Numbered from the stretch's first letter, positions 19,040 through 28,056 are shown. The stretch: 64,000 nucleotides of DNA from Nostoc sp. PCC 7107 (GCF_000316625.1 NC_019676.1:2994501-3058500), one strand, 5' to 3'. Program-made: numbers and translations. The notes: generated from the letters alone by a model not told the origin.

Positions 19040-21061
19040 ATGTTGACAACAACGTGGCAAGAAGAAATTGCATCTCTAAAACAAAACTTGAGCAAGGAAA
19101 TTAAGAAAATTTCAAGTAATACAAATATTAATATACCTAATCATATTTGTATTAATAACCTGAAATCTAAATTAGAGCGATTAGATGAAATTGAAAAAAT
19201 ACTTAGTATTGATAAATATAAAATAGCTTTTATAGGTACTATCGGTAAAGGAAAGACGACAGCTATCTGTCATTTATTTAATTTAATCAGTGAATTCAAA
19301 GTTTCCAAGACTAATGCTGCTGGGAAATCTCGAATTGTAATGGAAACCAAAGAATTACTCTCCACGGGTTCAGGTAAAACTACTATCTGTGAAGTAATTA
19401 TCAAATCTGCGGAAAATACTTATATCGAGATAGAGCCTTATACAATCGATGAAATGGAAAATCTTATTTTTGAATTCTGCGATTATATTGCAGAACAAGA
19501 TAAAGACAATGATCAAGCAGAGCAAAAAATAATTATTTCTAAAGAAGTTGAAAGAGCTATTAGGAATGTTATAGATATGAACTTACACTATAAAAAGATT
19601 TATGATGGAAAAAAAAAGAAAACAGAAACAGTTGATTCAGCAAAAGAAGAGTTTGATAAATTAGGATTAGATGAATTTAAAAAACTTGCCTTGAGTAATG
19701 CAAATCTTGAATCTAGAAATACAACTCTAATTGACTTTGATAATCAAATTGGTGAGCAGGATTGGATAAAAAATACCTTCGCCGCCATTAATAATGGCGA
19801 GTTAAAAGAATTTGCTGTCCCCAGAAAAATATATCTTTATGTCAGCCATAATATTTTATCTGGGTCAAACTTATTTCAGTTTGATTCAGTTGTTGATACG
19901 AAAGGACTTGATGAAAATCCTATTCGTAAAGATTTGCAGAAATATATTGAAAACCAAGATACTATCTGTCTTTTTGTAACTCCCTTCACTGATGCACCTG
20001 AAGCTAATATTAGTAAATTAATAGGTTATTATTTAACATCTAAATCTAAAGATTTTCATCATAGATTTGTAACGTTGGTATTACCTCGTAAAAGTGAACC
20101 TGAAAAAGTAAACCAATGCGATGGCGATTATGATACAGGAGTTCAAATTAGAAAAGAGGAAATTCATGCAACATTCAAAAGAATTAACTTAGATTTTTAC
20201 CTCGACAATATCTTATTTTACGATGCTTTGAGATATTACCGTGATGATATAGTTAAGTTAAATGAAACCTATGAACAAGAAGATATACAAGAAGATAAAA
20301 ATTTATTTATCGAAGCTATAGCAGGTGTAATTGAACGTAGAAAAGATATTTTATTAGAGGAAATTAAGGATATTAAAGAAAGCTTTACGAGAATAAAGAA
20401 TGGCGATGCTTTGACAATTTTTGAAATCAACGCTATTAAAAACGCTATTCAAAAGATAAAAGATTTACGCTATTTAAATAAAAGAGTACCTAGTTTTGTT
20501 TATCAAGAGTTTATTGATAAATACATTGAATACTATCGTAATGTTTATAAAGCATGGAATACCAAGCACGCTATACATAGCAACTTCGGTTACTATGAAC
20601 CAAGAGATATAGATATTTATTACGATATGAAAGTTGTTGCAGAAGGAATAGATGAAGATGAAATGCTGAGAAAGTTTACCAAACAAGCAAAACAGGAATT
20701 AGAAACAATCCTGAATGAGCTTAAATCTACAAATGAGTCTTTAAAGACGCTGATTCCTGAATTAGTTATACAATTTAACTTATTTTATGATGACTTCATA
20801 AGTGACGTAGGAATAGAAATTGAACAGGAAGCTATCAGAAAATTATCACCTCAAAGCAAAGACTCGGATTTTTGGATGGCTCTAATTAATGAAAAGGGTA
20901 AGGTAAGGTCTCCCGGTGAAAAATATGGGGATAATGTATGCCAAACCTTTAAGTATAAACTTGAAACCGATCAAAGCTTAAATATATTTTTAGAAATTAA
21001 AGCAGGGCAGTATTGGGCAGAATTAGTGACTAGAATATTAAGCTTTTTTGGAGAAAAATAA
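19040..21061 (+). CDS. Large P-loop GTPase-like (dynamin-like?) protein
   Basis: A 673-residue protein of unknown function. An N-terminal helix (1-55) leads into a P-loop, FIGTIGKGKTT, with GTIGKGKT at 66-73. A second Gly/Lys/Thr motif, STGSGKTT, sits at 108-115, where GTPases have switch I. DSVVDTKGLDE (DTKGL at 286-290) fits the G3/Walker B position. No clear N/TKxD (G4) motif was seen. After about residue 430 the protein is helical and rich in Lys/Glu, as in dynamin-like stalks. No transmembrane helix is evident. Codon use is much more A/T-rich than the neighbouring core genes, which suggests transfer. It heads a two-gene unit with a nuclease-like gene 90 bp downstream. Dynamin-like is an inference; an ATPase of another class remains possible. 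Confidence 0.65.
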   Translation: MLTTTWQEEIASLKQNLSKEIKKISSNTNINIPNHICINNLKSKLERLDEIEKILSIDKYKIAFIGTIGKGKTTAICHLFNLISEFKVSKTNAAGKSRIVMETKELLSTGSGKTTICEVIIKSAENTYIEIEPYTIDEMENLIFEFCDYIAEQDKDNDQAEQKIIISKEVERAIRNVIDMNLHYKKIYDGKKKKTETVDSAKEEFDKLGLDEFKKLALSNANLESRNTTLIDFDNQIGEQDWIKNTFAAINNGELKEFAVPRKIYLYVSHNILSGSNLFQFDSVVDTKGLDENPIRKDLQKYIENQDTICLFVTPFTDAPEANISKLIGYYLTSKSKDFHHRFVTLVLPRKSEPEKVNQCDGDYDTGVQIRKEEIHATFKRINLDFYLDNILFYDALRYYRDDIVKLNETYEQEDIQEDKNLFIEAIAGVIERRKDILLEEIKDIKESFTRIKNGDALTIFEINAIKNAIQKIKDLRYLNKRVPSFVYQEFIDKYIEYYRNVYKAWNTKHAIHSNFGYYEPRDIDIYYDMKVVAEGIDEDEMLRKFTKQAKQELETILNELKSTNESLKTLIPELVIQFNLFYDDFISDVGIEIEQEAIRKLSPQSKDSDFWMALINEKGKVRSPGEKYGDNVCQTFKYKLETDQSLNIFLEIKAGQYWAELVTRILSFFGEK

Positions 21062-21092
21062 ACAACCAAATTCACTTTGCTTTAAGTACAAA

Positions 21093-21115
21093 GGGACACA
21101 ACAATATTGTGTCCC
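21093..21115 (+). other. Perfect 9-bp intergenic hairpin
   Basis: The arms gggacacaa (21093-21101) and ttgtgtccc (21107-21115) pair perfectly around a 5-nt loop, between the GTPase-like and nuclease-like genes. No T-run follows, so it does not look like an intrinsic terminator. It could set the ratio of the two products or protect mRNA ends. Confidence 0.5.
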
Positions 21116-21151
21116 CAAAGGCAATTTATAAATAAACAAACTCTACTATAT

Positions 21152-21898
21152 ATGGCAACTTTAAATGAAGAAGTATCCAAAATACTAAACATATACAAGA
21201 GAAACTATACAAAATATACAAAATGTTTGATTAGAGGGAAGGAAATTGTTATTGATGGAAGACCAGAAGAAAAAGTTAGACAATTATTTATATATTTCCT
21301 AGTAAATAAAAGGAACCTATTTCCCAATAAAATTAATATAAAAGTTGAATCTAATAATCATGACATAGAAATATATAAAACTGTAATAAATACATATTTT
21401 AACCCATATTGTCCTCCGATAATGATTGTGGAAGTCAAGCGAGAAGATGAAAATTTATCTAATCACAAGGCGCAGATTGAAAGATACTTAAAAAAATCTA
21501 GTGCAGAAATTGGTATTTTATATAATTACTCTGAAATTATTGCCTATACAAAACAAGATGGAGTATTTACCAGTAAATATTTGAATAGCCTTGACGATGT
21601 ACCGCCTTTAATATTGCAAACTTCTAATACGTTAGAAAAGGACACATCTGAATTTAAAAAAGCTATAAATGGAAATTTTGAAAGTTTTACTTATCTTGTT
21701 AAGAAATATGGAAAATATAAGCTAAACACAATAATTTTTAAGCTTAAAGAAGAAGAGTTACAAATATCAGGCTATTTTTTTGAAATTCAAAATGAAAAGG
21801 TTTATTGCTATGTATATGGTAAATCTCCTAAAAAGCAGCAAAGCTTTAATTCACAGGAATTTGATAAACTAATTTCTATCACTTATGGGAAAATATAA
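21152..21898 (+). CDS. HsdR-N-like PD-(D/E)XK nuclease-domain protein
   Basis: A protein of about 248 residues. Its first half has the full pattern of the type I restriction enzyme R-subunit N-terminal nuclease domain: Glu39/Glu40 in RPEEKVRQLF, Asp71 in HDIEIY, Glu94 and Lys96 in IMIVEVKRED, and the Gln108...Tyr112 motif in KAQIERYL. The helicase part of HsdR is absent. The C-terminal half (about 150-248) is not recognised. ATG 21152 is preferred over a TTG at 21107, which lies within a hairpin arm. A/T-rich like its upstream partner, with which it probably forms an operon. Nuclease activity is inferred from the motifs; a defence role is a hypothesis from the pairing. Confidence 0.7.
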   Translation: MATLNEEVSKILNIYKRNYTKYTKCLIRGKEIVIDGRPEEKVRQLFIYFLVNKRNLFPNKINIKVESNNHDIEIYKTVINTYFNPYCPPIMIVEVKREDENLSNHKAQIERYLKKSSAEIGILYNYSEIIAYTKQDGVFTSKYLNSLDDVPPLILQTSNTLEKDTSEFKKAINGNFESFTYLVKKYGKYKLNTIIFKLKEEELQISGYFFEIQNEKVYCYVYGKSPKKQQSFNSQEFDKLISITYGKI

Positions 21899-21930
21899 GA
21901 CGCTCAAACTAATGCTTGATACCTCATTAA

Positions 21931-21974
21931 AAAACCGCCTGTGCATTAAAGATAAAAACACACCAGACGGTTTT
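21931..21974. terminator. Bidirectional terminator-like stem-loop
   Basis: The segments aaaaccgcctg (21931-21941) and cagacggtttt (21964-21974) pair with one mismatch; flanking A and T runs allow function in both directions. It lies between the convergent nuclease-like gene and prfA, a natural place for a shared terminator. Confidence 0.65.
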
Positions 21975-22001
21975 CAGTTAAATTAATTTTTAAAACAAAG
22001 G

Positions 22002-23102
22002 TTAGTTCATATTCCCAGAAGTTGCTAACTCCGCTAAACGTTCTTGCTGATCTTGAGAGATGCAAGATTGAATTACCGTCTCTAAATCACCTTCAAGAAC
22101 AGGGTTTAAGGAGAAGTTTTGACCTAAGCGGTGGTCGGTGACGCGGTTATCTTTATAGTTATAAGTGCGGATCTTTTCCGATCGCGATCCTGTGCCAACT
22201 TGCGATCGCCGCATCGAAGTTACTTCTTCTTGTTGTTCCCGTAACTTCATTTCGTACAGTTTCGCCCGCAAAATTTGCATCGCTCGTTCTTTGTTTTGCA
22301 ACTGGCTGCGCTCTTCTGTACAGAAAATTCGTATTCCTGTCGGTTTGTGCATTAAGTCAACGGCTGTTTCCACTTTGTTGACGTTTTGTCCGCCAGCACC
22401 ACCAGAACGAGCCGTGGTCATTTCAATATCTTTGGGGTCAATGTGAATTTCCACCTCATCCACTTCTGGCATAATTGCGATCGTGGCTGTAGATGTGTGA
22501 ACCCGTCCACCAGCCTCGGTGACTGGTACACGCTGTACGCGATGCACTCCAGCTTCAAACTTTAACTGGCTGTAAACGTTGTCACCTTTAATTTCGAGAA
22601 TAACTTCTTTCCAACCGCCCATTTCTCCCAAAGATTCGCTCACCAGCGAAACTTTCCAACCTTGAGTTTGAGCATAACGAGTGTACATCCGCATCAAATC
22701 GCCAGCCCAGATACTCGCTTCATCACCACCAGTCCCAGCGCGAATTTCCAACATGATATTTTTTTCATCGTTGGGATCGCGGGGCAGTAATAATACTTTT
22801 AAGCGAGCTTCTAAGTATTCTATTTTTTCTTCTAATTCACTAACTTCCAGTGCTGCCATTTCTTGCATTTCTTGGTCACTGGCTGCTTCTTTATAAACCT
22901 GACGCGCCCCAATTAAGTCTTCTTGGGCTAGTTTCCAAGTTTCATAGGTATTCACTACCTCTTCTAAAGAAGAACGAGCCTTAGCTATTTGTTGATACTC
23001 ATCAGGATTTTTCGCGGTATCTGGGTCAGCAAGGCGGCGTGTCAGTTCATTAAAGGTTTGTTCAACAGATTTTAATTTCTCCAGCAGGTATGATTCAGCC
23101 AT
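22002..23102 (-). CDS. prfA: Peptide chain release factor 1
   Basis: A 366-residue class I release factor recognising UAA and UAG and triggering peptidyl-tRNA hydrolysis. The catalytic GGQ motif is in [16 protein letters not shown], and the stop-codon-reading PVT tripeptide in [15 protein letters not shown] distinguishes RF1 from RF2 (SPF). Start [10 protein letters not shown] at 23102 fits the family; the longer reading from 23129 adds nine unrelated residues. It is the last gene of the long minus-strand translation cluster, after rpmE. Confidence 0.96.
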   Translation of the reverse strand: MAESYLLEKLKSVEQTFNELTRRLADPDTAKNPDEYQQIAKARSSLEEVVNTYETWKLAQEDLIGARQVYKEAASDQEMQEMAALEVSELEEKIEYLEARLKVLLLPRDPNDEKNIMLEIRAGTGGDEASIWAGDLMRMYTRYAQTQGWKVSLVSESLGEMGGWKEVILEIKGDNVYSQLKFEAGVHRVQRVPVTEAGGRVHTSTATIAIMPEVDEVEIHIDPKDIEMTTARSGGAGGQNVNKVETAVDLMHKPTGIRIFCTEERSQLQNKERAMQILRAKLYEMKLREQQEEVTSMRRSQVGTGSRSEKIRTYNYKDNRVTDHRLGQNFSLNPVLEGDLETVIQSCISQDQQERLAELATSGNMN

Positions 23103-23195
23103 AAAAGCGATCGCTCCTTCAAATAACAACTTGGCTCAAAAAATGACAATCGACCCAGCATTCGCAGGGTCGTCGTTAACAGCAGAGCCAAACCG

Positions 23196-23435
23196 CTACT
23201 TTTTCTTTTTGTCGCCGGAGCCTTGCTCGCTTGACTTGCCGTATTTCCGCAGGAAGCGTTCTACGCGACCTTCAGTATCGATAATCTTTTGAGTACCAGT
23301 ATAAAAAGGGTGATTTCCAGACCAAAGGTCAACGTGTAATTCTGGTTTAGTAGAACCCACGGTCATGACAACTTGACCGTTACAGTAGACTTTAGCTTCT
23401 GGATACCACTGGGGATGAATATCAGGTTTAGCCAT
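23196..23435 (-). CDS. rpmE: 50S ribosomal protein L31, zinc-free form
   Basis: A 79-residue L31 starting MAKPDIHPQWYPEA at 23435. The family frame is intact (DIHP, NHPFYTG, RVERFLRKYG), but the four zinc-binding cysteines of the classic form are reduced to one (VYCNGQ; the second pair is WSGNHPF). It is therefore a C-minus type L31 that should not bind zinc. The Lys-rich tail (DKKKK) is longer than in E. coli. It follows rpsI after an insertion of repeat material and precedes prfA. Confidence 0.93.
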   Translation of the reverse strand: MAKPDIHPQWYPEAKVYCNGQVVMTVGSTKPELHVDLWSGNHPFYTGTQKIIDTEGRVERFLRKYGKSSEQGSGDKKKK

Positions 23436-23519
23436 TGTTCCTTTTGTGGTGAATCTATATAAATTATAACTTTTTGATCGAGTTAAAGATGAGGGGGCGG
23501 AAGTCAAAAGGGAAAACGC

Positions 23520-23600
23520 TTCTGGCTTTTAACTCCGAAGGAGTTCGCCACCTGCTCCAAGTTGGGAAACCCGCCCAACGCAGCGACTCACTGCTGACTT
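23520..23600 (-). repeat. Palindromic small dispersed repeat between rpsI and rpmE
   Basis: Two adjacent hairpins are visible: aactcc/ggagtt with a 3-nt loop (23531-23545) and gttggg/cccaac (23561-23579). Flanking TTTTGACTT units resemble STRRs. The arrangement is like small dispersed repeats of Nostoc genomes; membership in a named family was not tested. Confidence 0.5.
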
Positions 23601-23628
23601 TTGACTTTTCCATACCCAACCCAGTAAC

Positions 23629-24045
23629 TTATCGTTTTGAGTACTGAGGAGCTTTCCGAGCTTTGTGTAAACCATATTTTTTACGCTCTTTAGCTCTAGG
23701 ATCACGAGTTAGATAACCTTCGGTTTTTAAAGGTGAGCGATTTTCTGGGTCTAGTTGGCACAAAGCGCGGGCAACACCCAAACGGATAGAATCAGCTTGA
23801 CCAGTTAAGCCACCACCTTCAGCTTTTACCAAGATGTCATATTCGCTTTCTAGTCCTAGTGTTTCTAAAGGGGCTTTGATGACTCCCAAATAATTCGCAT
23901 TAAATTGAAAGTATAAATCCCCTGATTTGCCATTGACTGTTAGTTGACCGCTACCAGGAACAAGACGTACTCTTGCTACTGCTGACTTCCGACGGCCGGT
24001 ACCCCAATACACGGCGCGACCGCTATTTGCTTCTGCTACTACCAT
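23629..24045 (-). CDS. rpsI: 30S ribosomal protein S9
   Basis: A 138-residue S9 with the family motifs [16 protein letters not shown] near the N-terminus and [17 protein letters not shown] in the middle. It ends in the conserved basic tail RKAPQYSKR, which reaches toward the P-site tRNA. Its ATG overlaps the rplM stop codon by one base (TAATG), so the L13-S9 pair is translationally coupled, the classic rplM-rpsI arrangement. Confidence 0.97.
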   Translation of the reverse strand: MVVAEANSGRAVYWGTGRRKSAVARVRLVPGSGQLTVNGKSGDLYFQFNANYLGVIKAPLETLGLESEYDILVKAEGGGLTGQADSIRLGVARALCQLDPENRSPLKTEGYLTRDPRAKERKKYGLHKARKAPQYSKR

Positions 24046-24500
24046 TAACTTTGTTCTCCAGGAATTGTACTAATCTTTAATTGTTTGGGTTGTTGAGCTT
24101 CGTGGGGATGAGTAGGCCCAGCGTAAACTTTCAGCTTAGTAAATAAATGCTTACCCAAACTATTCTTAGGTAACATACCCTTAATCGCGTGTTCTACAAT
24201 TCTTTCGGGTATACGCTGTTGCAGCTTGGCAAAAGTTTCAGTCTTCATCCCACCAGGACGACCAGAATGGCGACGATAAAGTTTTTGAGTCCGCTTTTTA
24301 CCTGTGACTGCGATTTTCTCGGCGTTGATTACAATCACAAAGTCACCAGTATCTATGTGAGGTGTATATTCAGGTTTCTTTTTGCCTCGGAGAATCATGG
24401 CAATTTCGCTGGCGAGGCGACCAAGACGTTGGTCAGTAGCATCTACTATGTACCACTCATGCTCAAGAGAATCTTGAGGTGGAAGGTAGGTTTTACTCAT
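24045..24500 (-). CDS. rplM: 50S ribosomal protein L13
   Basis: A 151-residue L13: [20 protein letters not shown] at the start, then [24 protein letters not shown] and the [21 protein letters not shown] block. Early-assembling large-subunit protein. It is preceded by a tract of short tandem repeats separating it from truA and overlaps rpsI by one base. Confidence 0.97.
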   Translation of the reverse strand: MSKTYLPPQDSLEHEWYIVDATDQRLGRLASEIAMILRGKKKPEYTPHIDTGDFVIVINAEKIAVTGKKRTQKLYRRHSGRPGGMKTETFAKLQQRIPERIVEHAIKGMLPKNSLGKHLFTKLKVYAGPTHPHEAQQPKQLKISTIPGEQS

Positions 24501-24590
24501 GTTTGTTTGTCCTTTGTCATTTGTTATTTGTCATTTGTTATTTGTCCTTTGTCATTTGTTTGACTACTGACCAATGACTAATGACTAAAA
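24501..24590 (-). repeat. Short tandem repeats (TTTGTCA / TGACTAA) in truA-rplM spacer
   Basis: About twelve degenerate heptamer copies (tttgtca, tttgtta, tgactaa) fill the spacer. The block includes the truA stop codon and its last codons (VFSH), so repeat expansion has defined the TruA C-terminus. Confidence 0.75.
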
Positions 24591-25405
24591 ACCATTTTTG
24601 GCTGGGTGTCATACCAAATATCGGGAGAAAAAGGAAAATCAGGATAGCCGACGCGCAACAAGCACAAACCTTGAGCAGGTGCGGCGTATTTTACTTCTTC
24701 TCGACGTTCTTGTTGCCAAATTTCGGTGAAGTTAGCCAGGGTTCGCTGTTTAGCACCTACTTGTACTAGCATTCCCACCAACAGCCTGACCATGCCATAT
24801 AAAAATCCATCTGCTTGAATTTCTATATTGAGCAATGATCCAATACGATGGCATTCTGCGGCTTGTATTTCTACCCAAGAATGCGATCGCTTGGAGCCTG
24901 CCCGATGGAAGGCAGCTAAATGCTGTTTACCCAGCAGAGGCCTTATCGCAGACTGGATTAATAATTCATCCAGAGGGTGATGATAATAATGCCAACTGAA
25001 GGGTTGAACGAATAAATTCGGTCGTTTTTCAGTGTATATCGTGTAGCGGTATCGCCGATAAGCTGCGCTAAAACGAGCGTGCCAGGCGTTACTTACGGCG
25101 GCTGAAGCCCTAATAATGATGTCTGGCGGCAGATAACTATTGAGAACTGCTGACCATTTGTGAGCCGGGATTAAACCTGTAGCATCAAAATGAGCTACTT
25201 GTGCAGCCGCATGAACTCCGGCATCAGTACGTCCTGCTCCATGCAGGGTGACATGATAACCCAGAATACTCGCGATCGCTGTTTCTATTTCTTCTTGGAC
25301 TGTACGCTGACTATTTTGTCGTTGCCAACCATGAAAGTGAGTACCTAGGTATTGAATTACCAAGGCTACCCTTTGAGTTTGTTTTGGCTGGTCAGTTTCT
25401 AACAT
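24578..25405 (-). CDS. truA: tRNA pseudouridine synthase A
   Basis: A 275-residue TruA that converts U38-U40 of the tRNA anticodon arm to pseudouridine. The catalytic Asp lies in HGAGRTDAGVHA (about residue 62). Other family blocks: YLGTHFHGWQRQ, RRYRYTIY and GFLYGMVRLLVG. The gene lies between rplQ and rplM, the common cyanobacterial and bacterial order. Its final residues are encoded by a short-repeat tract. Confidence 0.95.
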   Translation of the reverse strand: MLETDQPKQTQRVALVIQYLGTHFHGWQRQNSQRTVQEEIETAIASILGYHVTLHGAGRTDAGVHAAAQVAHFDATGLIPAHKWSAVLNSYLPPDIIIRASAAVSNAWHARFSAAYRRYRYTIYTEKRPNLFVQPFSWHYYHHPLDELLIQSAIRPLLGKQHLAAFHRAGSKRSHSWVEIQAAECHRIGSLLNIEIQADGFLYGMVRLLVGMLVQVGAKQRTLANFTEIWQQERREEVKYAAPAQGLCLLRVGYPDFPFSPDIWYDTQPKMVFSH

Positions 25406-25455
25406 ACAGATTTTGTGTCATTTGTCATTCGTCATTTTGACTATTGACCTTTGAC

Positions 25456-25806
25456 TTAAACCAGTTCAATAATTGCCATTTCGGCATTGTCTCCGCGCCG
25501 AGGCACAGTATGGAAAATCCGGGTGTAACCACCACTACGATTACCATACCGAGTAGGAGCTTGCTCAAACAAAGCATGAACTAGTTGTTTGTCGTATATG
25601 TAACCTAAAGCTGCTCGACGTGATGCTAAGGAGCCATCTTTAGCTAAGGTAATCATTTTATCTACTTCACTTCGTAAAGCTTTCGCTCTAATCAAAGTGG
25701 TGGTAATTCGACCATGACGAATTAGCTCAGTGGCTAAGGTACGCAGCAGAGCGCGACGCTGGTCAGCTGGTTTACCAAGTTTTTTAACCCGACAACGGTG
25801 ACGCAT
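25456..25806 (-). CDS. rplQ: 50S ribosomal protein L17
   Basis: A 116-residue L17 beginning [34 protein letters not shown], the conserved exit-tunnel protein block, and ending with [24 protein letters not shown]. It follows rpoA by 36 bp, the usual rpoA-rplQ pair. The spacer to truA holds TTTGTCATT-type repeats. Confidence 0.97.
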   Translation of the reverse strand: MRHRCRVKKLGKPADQRRALLRTLATELIRHGRITTTLIRAKALRSEVDKMITLAKDGSLASRRAALGYIYDKQLVHALFEQAPTRYGNRSGGYTRIFHTVPRRGDNAEMAIIELV

Positions 25807-25842
25807 AATAATAGTTGACGATGAACTATGAAAGGTTTTGCT

Positions 25843-26790
25843 TTAGCTGTGTTTGGAGCTTCTTTCTTGCGGTAAGGTAATTCCCAAGCGTCGTTGCAAG
25901 GCTTCTACAACTTCTTCCGCAGATTTTTGACCAAAGTTTTTGATTTCTAACAGATCTTCTTGGGTAAAATCCAATAAGTCTGCTACAGAATTCACTTGTG
26001 CGCGTTTGAGACAGTTATATGCACGCACAGAAAGTTGTAGTTCTTCGATGGGAATCTGAGCCGTTGGGTCGTCTGGAACATCAGAACCAATATCTGTTGG
26101 TTCTAAAGAAATATCTTTTAGCGGGTTGAACAAATCTACCAGAATACTAGCAGCTGAGGATAGTGCTTCTTGGGGAGATACACTGCCATTTGTCCAGACT
26201 TCTAATAATAGTCTGTCTTTTGTAATCGAGCCATCGGCACGGGCTTCTTCAACGCTGTAGTTGACTTTTCGGACTGGCATAAATACCGAGTCGATTTGCA
26301 AGAAGTCCAAAGATGTAGCTTCTTCTCTTCCTCTTTCTACAGTGCGATAACCCTTGCCTCTTTCGATCCGAAATTCCATTTCCAGCTTACCGCCCTCAGC
26401 TAGAGTAGCGACATACTGGGTAGGGTCAACGACTTCTACTTCACTAGGTAAATCAAAATGGGCTGCTGTGACTGTTGCTGGCCCGGTAACAAGTAATCTG
26501 CCAATTTGGGGTTGAGAAGAATAGCTTTTGAGAATGACTTCTTTCATTCTCATCAAGATTTCTAGCACATCTTCCCGCACACCCGGAACTGTGGCAAACT
26601 CGTGTGTAACACCAGCAATTCTGACTGCGGTAACGGCTGTCCCTTCTAAATTGGACAGTAACACTCGCCTTAGTGCATTACCAACAGTTGTGCCTTGACC
26701 ACGCTCTAGGGGTTCTAAGACAAACTTGCTGTAATGGCTCCGACTTTCCTCTGTACTAGACTCTACACATTCAATTTGAAACTGCGCCAC
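25843..26790 (-). CDS. rpoA: DNA-directed RNA polymerase subunit alpha
   Basis: A 315-residue alpha subunit. The N-terminal dimerisation domain includes VLEPLERGQGTTVGNALRRVLLSN, the beta/beta-prime assembly surface. After a linker (about 228-245) comes the C-terminal domain LSVRAYNCLKRAQVNSVADLLDFTQEDLLEIKNFGQKS, which binds UP elements and activators. The start is a GTG at 26790 (VAQFQIECVESS), supported by a GGGAGG ribosome-binding site eight to nine bases upstream and by family N-termini. A longer frame from 26841 has no such support. Confidence 0.97.
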   Translation of the reverse strand: MAQFQIECVESSTEESRSHYSKFVLEPLERGQGTTVGNALRRVLLSNLEGTAVTAVRIAGVTHEFATVPGVREDVLEILMRMKEVILKSYSSQPQIGRLLVTGPATVTAAHFDLPSEVEVVDPTQYVATLAEGGKLEMEFRIERGKGYRTVERGREEATSLDFLQIDSVFMPVRKVNYSVEEARADGSITKDRLLLEVWTNGSVSPQEALSSAASILVDLFNPLKDISLEPTDIGSDVPDDPTAQIPIEELQLSVRAYNCLKRAQVNSVADLLDFTQEDLLEIKNFGQKSAEEVVEALQRRLGITLPQERSSKHS

Positions 26791-27106
26791 GGAGTAGCCT
26801 CCCTTAATTAAGGTGCTGCTAACAATTAATTGCCTATTCAATTTACTTTTGCCCTAAGCTTTTTTTAGGTTGTTCAAACTGCCAACACTACGATCGCAAT
26901 ATTTGATTTCCTAATTTTGCCTGCGGGCGATTATCCATAAATATGGCGTTTTAGAAAGTACAGCAGCTCTCCCCCTGGGAAGAGCTAACTGGCTTTTTCC
27001 CGCCCAAGCCATCAGAAGTTATTTTGCCTTCACATCAAAGCCTTAGTAGCTATTACAGGTGAATTTTTGATTAAACTTCTTGTTTTTGTTGCCCTAAAGG
27101 TTCTAT
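26791..27106 (-). other. rpsK-rpoA spacer with small hairpin
   Basis: This 316-bp gap is the longest within the inner part of the cluster. It contains a hairpin at 26965-26986 (agctct / agagct arms extended by a CC/GG pair). It holds no open gene on either strand. A separate promoter or processing site for rpoA-rplQ could be here. Confidence 0.4.
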
Positions 27107-27502
27107 CTAGACTCGGCGGCGCTTTGGTGGACGGCAACCATTATGAGGAATTGGGGTAATATCACGAATCAGTGTAATTTCCAGTCCTGCTCCTTGAAGG
27201 GCGCGAATCGCAGTTTCTCTACCTGCACCAGGGCCACTGACCATCACCTCAATTTGACGCATTCCTTGGTCAATAGCTCTTCGGGCTGCGCTTTCAGCAG
27301 CAGTTTGTGCAGCAAAGGGAGTTCCCTTTTTAGCTCCCTTAAAACCACTGGAACCAGCACTTGCCCAGGAGATAACATCGCCATTTTGATCGGTGATTGT
27401 GACAATGCTATTGTTGAAAGTAGATTGGATATAAGCAAGTCCGTTGGGTACGTTCCGCTTTTGCTTTTTACTCCCAGTTTTTTTAGTTGGTTGTCTCGCC
27501 AT
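27107..27502 (-). CDS. rpsK: 30S ribosomal protein S11
   Basis: A 131-residue S11: Lys-rich start, then [37 protein letters not shown] in part, and the conserved end [19 protein letters not shown]. Small-subunit platform protein near the Shine-Dalgarno helix. It follows rpsM by 54 bp. Confidence 0.97.
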   Translation of the reverse strand: MARQPTKKTGSKKQKRNVPNGLAYIQSTFNNSIVTITDQNGDVISWASAGSSGFKGAKKGTPFAAQTAAESAARRAIDQGMRQIEVMVSGPGAGRETAIRALQGAGLEITLIRDITPIPHNGCRPPKRRRV

Positions 27503-27556
27503 ATTTTTTTAGTTAATTTAGGGAAAAACTTGCTCTGATGAGCAAGCAATGAACAA

Positions 27557-27937
27557 TTATTTGCCGGGAGCCTTCTTCTTACCAGCCACTGTCTGCCTTC
27601 TTCCACGACGGGTTCTAGCATTAGTACGAGTTCTTTGCCCTCTGACTGGTAAACCCATTCGATGTCGGCGACCTCTGTAGGTACCAATGTCAATTAAGCG
27701 CTTGATGTTCATACCTTCCAAGCGCCGCAAGTCACCTTCTACTTGATAGTTACTTTCTATTTCTGCACGTAGGCTTGCAACATCGGTATCACTTAAGTCT
27801 TTAACGCGGGTATCTGGATTGACACCTGTAGCCGCAAGAATTTCCTGCGATCTTGATAAACCAATTCCATAAATGTAAGTCAGACCAATCTCAACGCGTT
27901 TATCGCGTGGCAGGTCTACGCCGGCAATACGTGCCAC
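27557..27937 (-). CDS. rpsM: 30S ribosomal protein S13
   Basis: A 126-residue S13 with [26 protein letters not shown] at the start and [18 protein letters not shown] near the end, which contacts P-site tRNA and the L5 bridge. The start is GTG at 27937, supported by the family N-terminus and a GGGAGAA site just upstream; a longer frame from 27997 is not conserved sequence. Confidence 0.97.
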   Translation of the reverse strand: MARIAGVDLPRDKRVEIGLTYIYGIGLSRSQEILAATGVNPDTRVKDLSDTDVASLRAEIESNYQVEGDLRRLEGMNIKRLIDIGTYRGRRHRMGLPVRGQRTRTNARTRRGRRQTVAGKKKAPGK

Positions 27938-28056
27938 AATGAATTTCTCCCTGTTGTTCTCGCAAGTTCTCTTTGTAAGATATGGTTTATGTTCCACATC
28001 TGGAATTTTTGTGGTGATTTTTCCAAGTCGCAGCTAACTCCCACATTTTGAGAGTG

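Noticed and set aside
19040-21898. Prophage or integrative element
   Set aside because: No integrase, structural phage gene, att-like direct repeat or tRNA target is present next to the two genes.
27244-27693. 149-residue minus-strand reading frame across rpsK and rpsM
   Set aside because: It runs in another frame through two clear ribosomal genes (S11 and S13), with no family resemblance.
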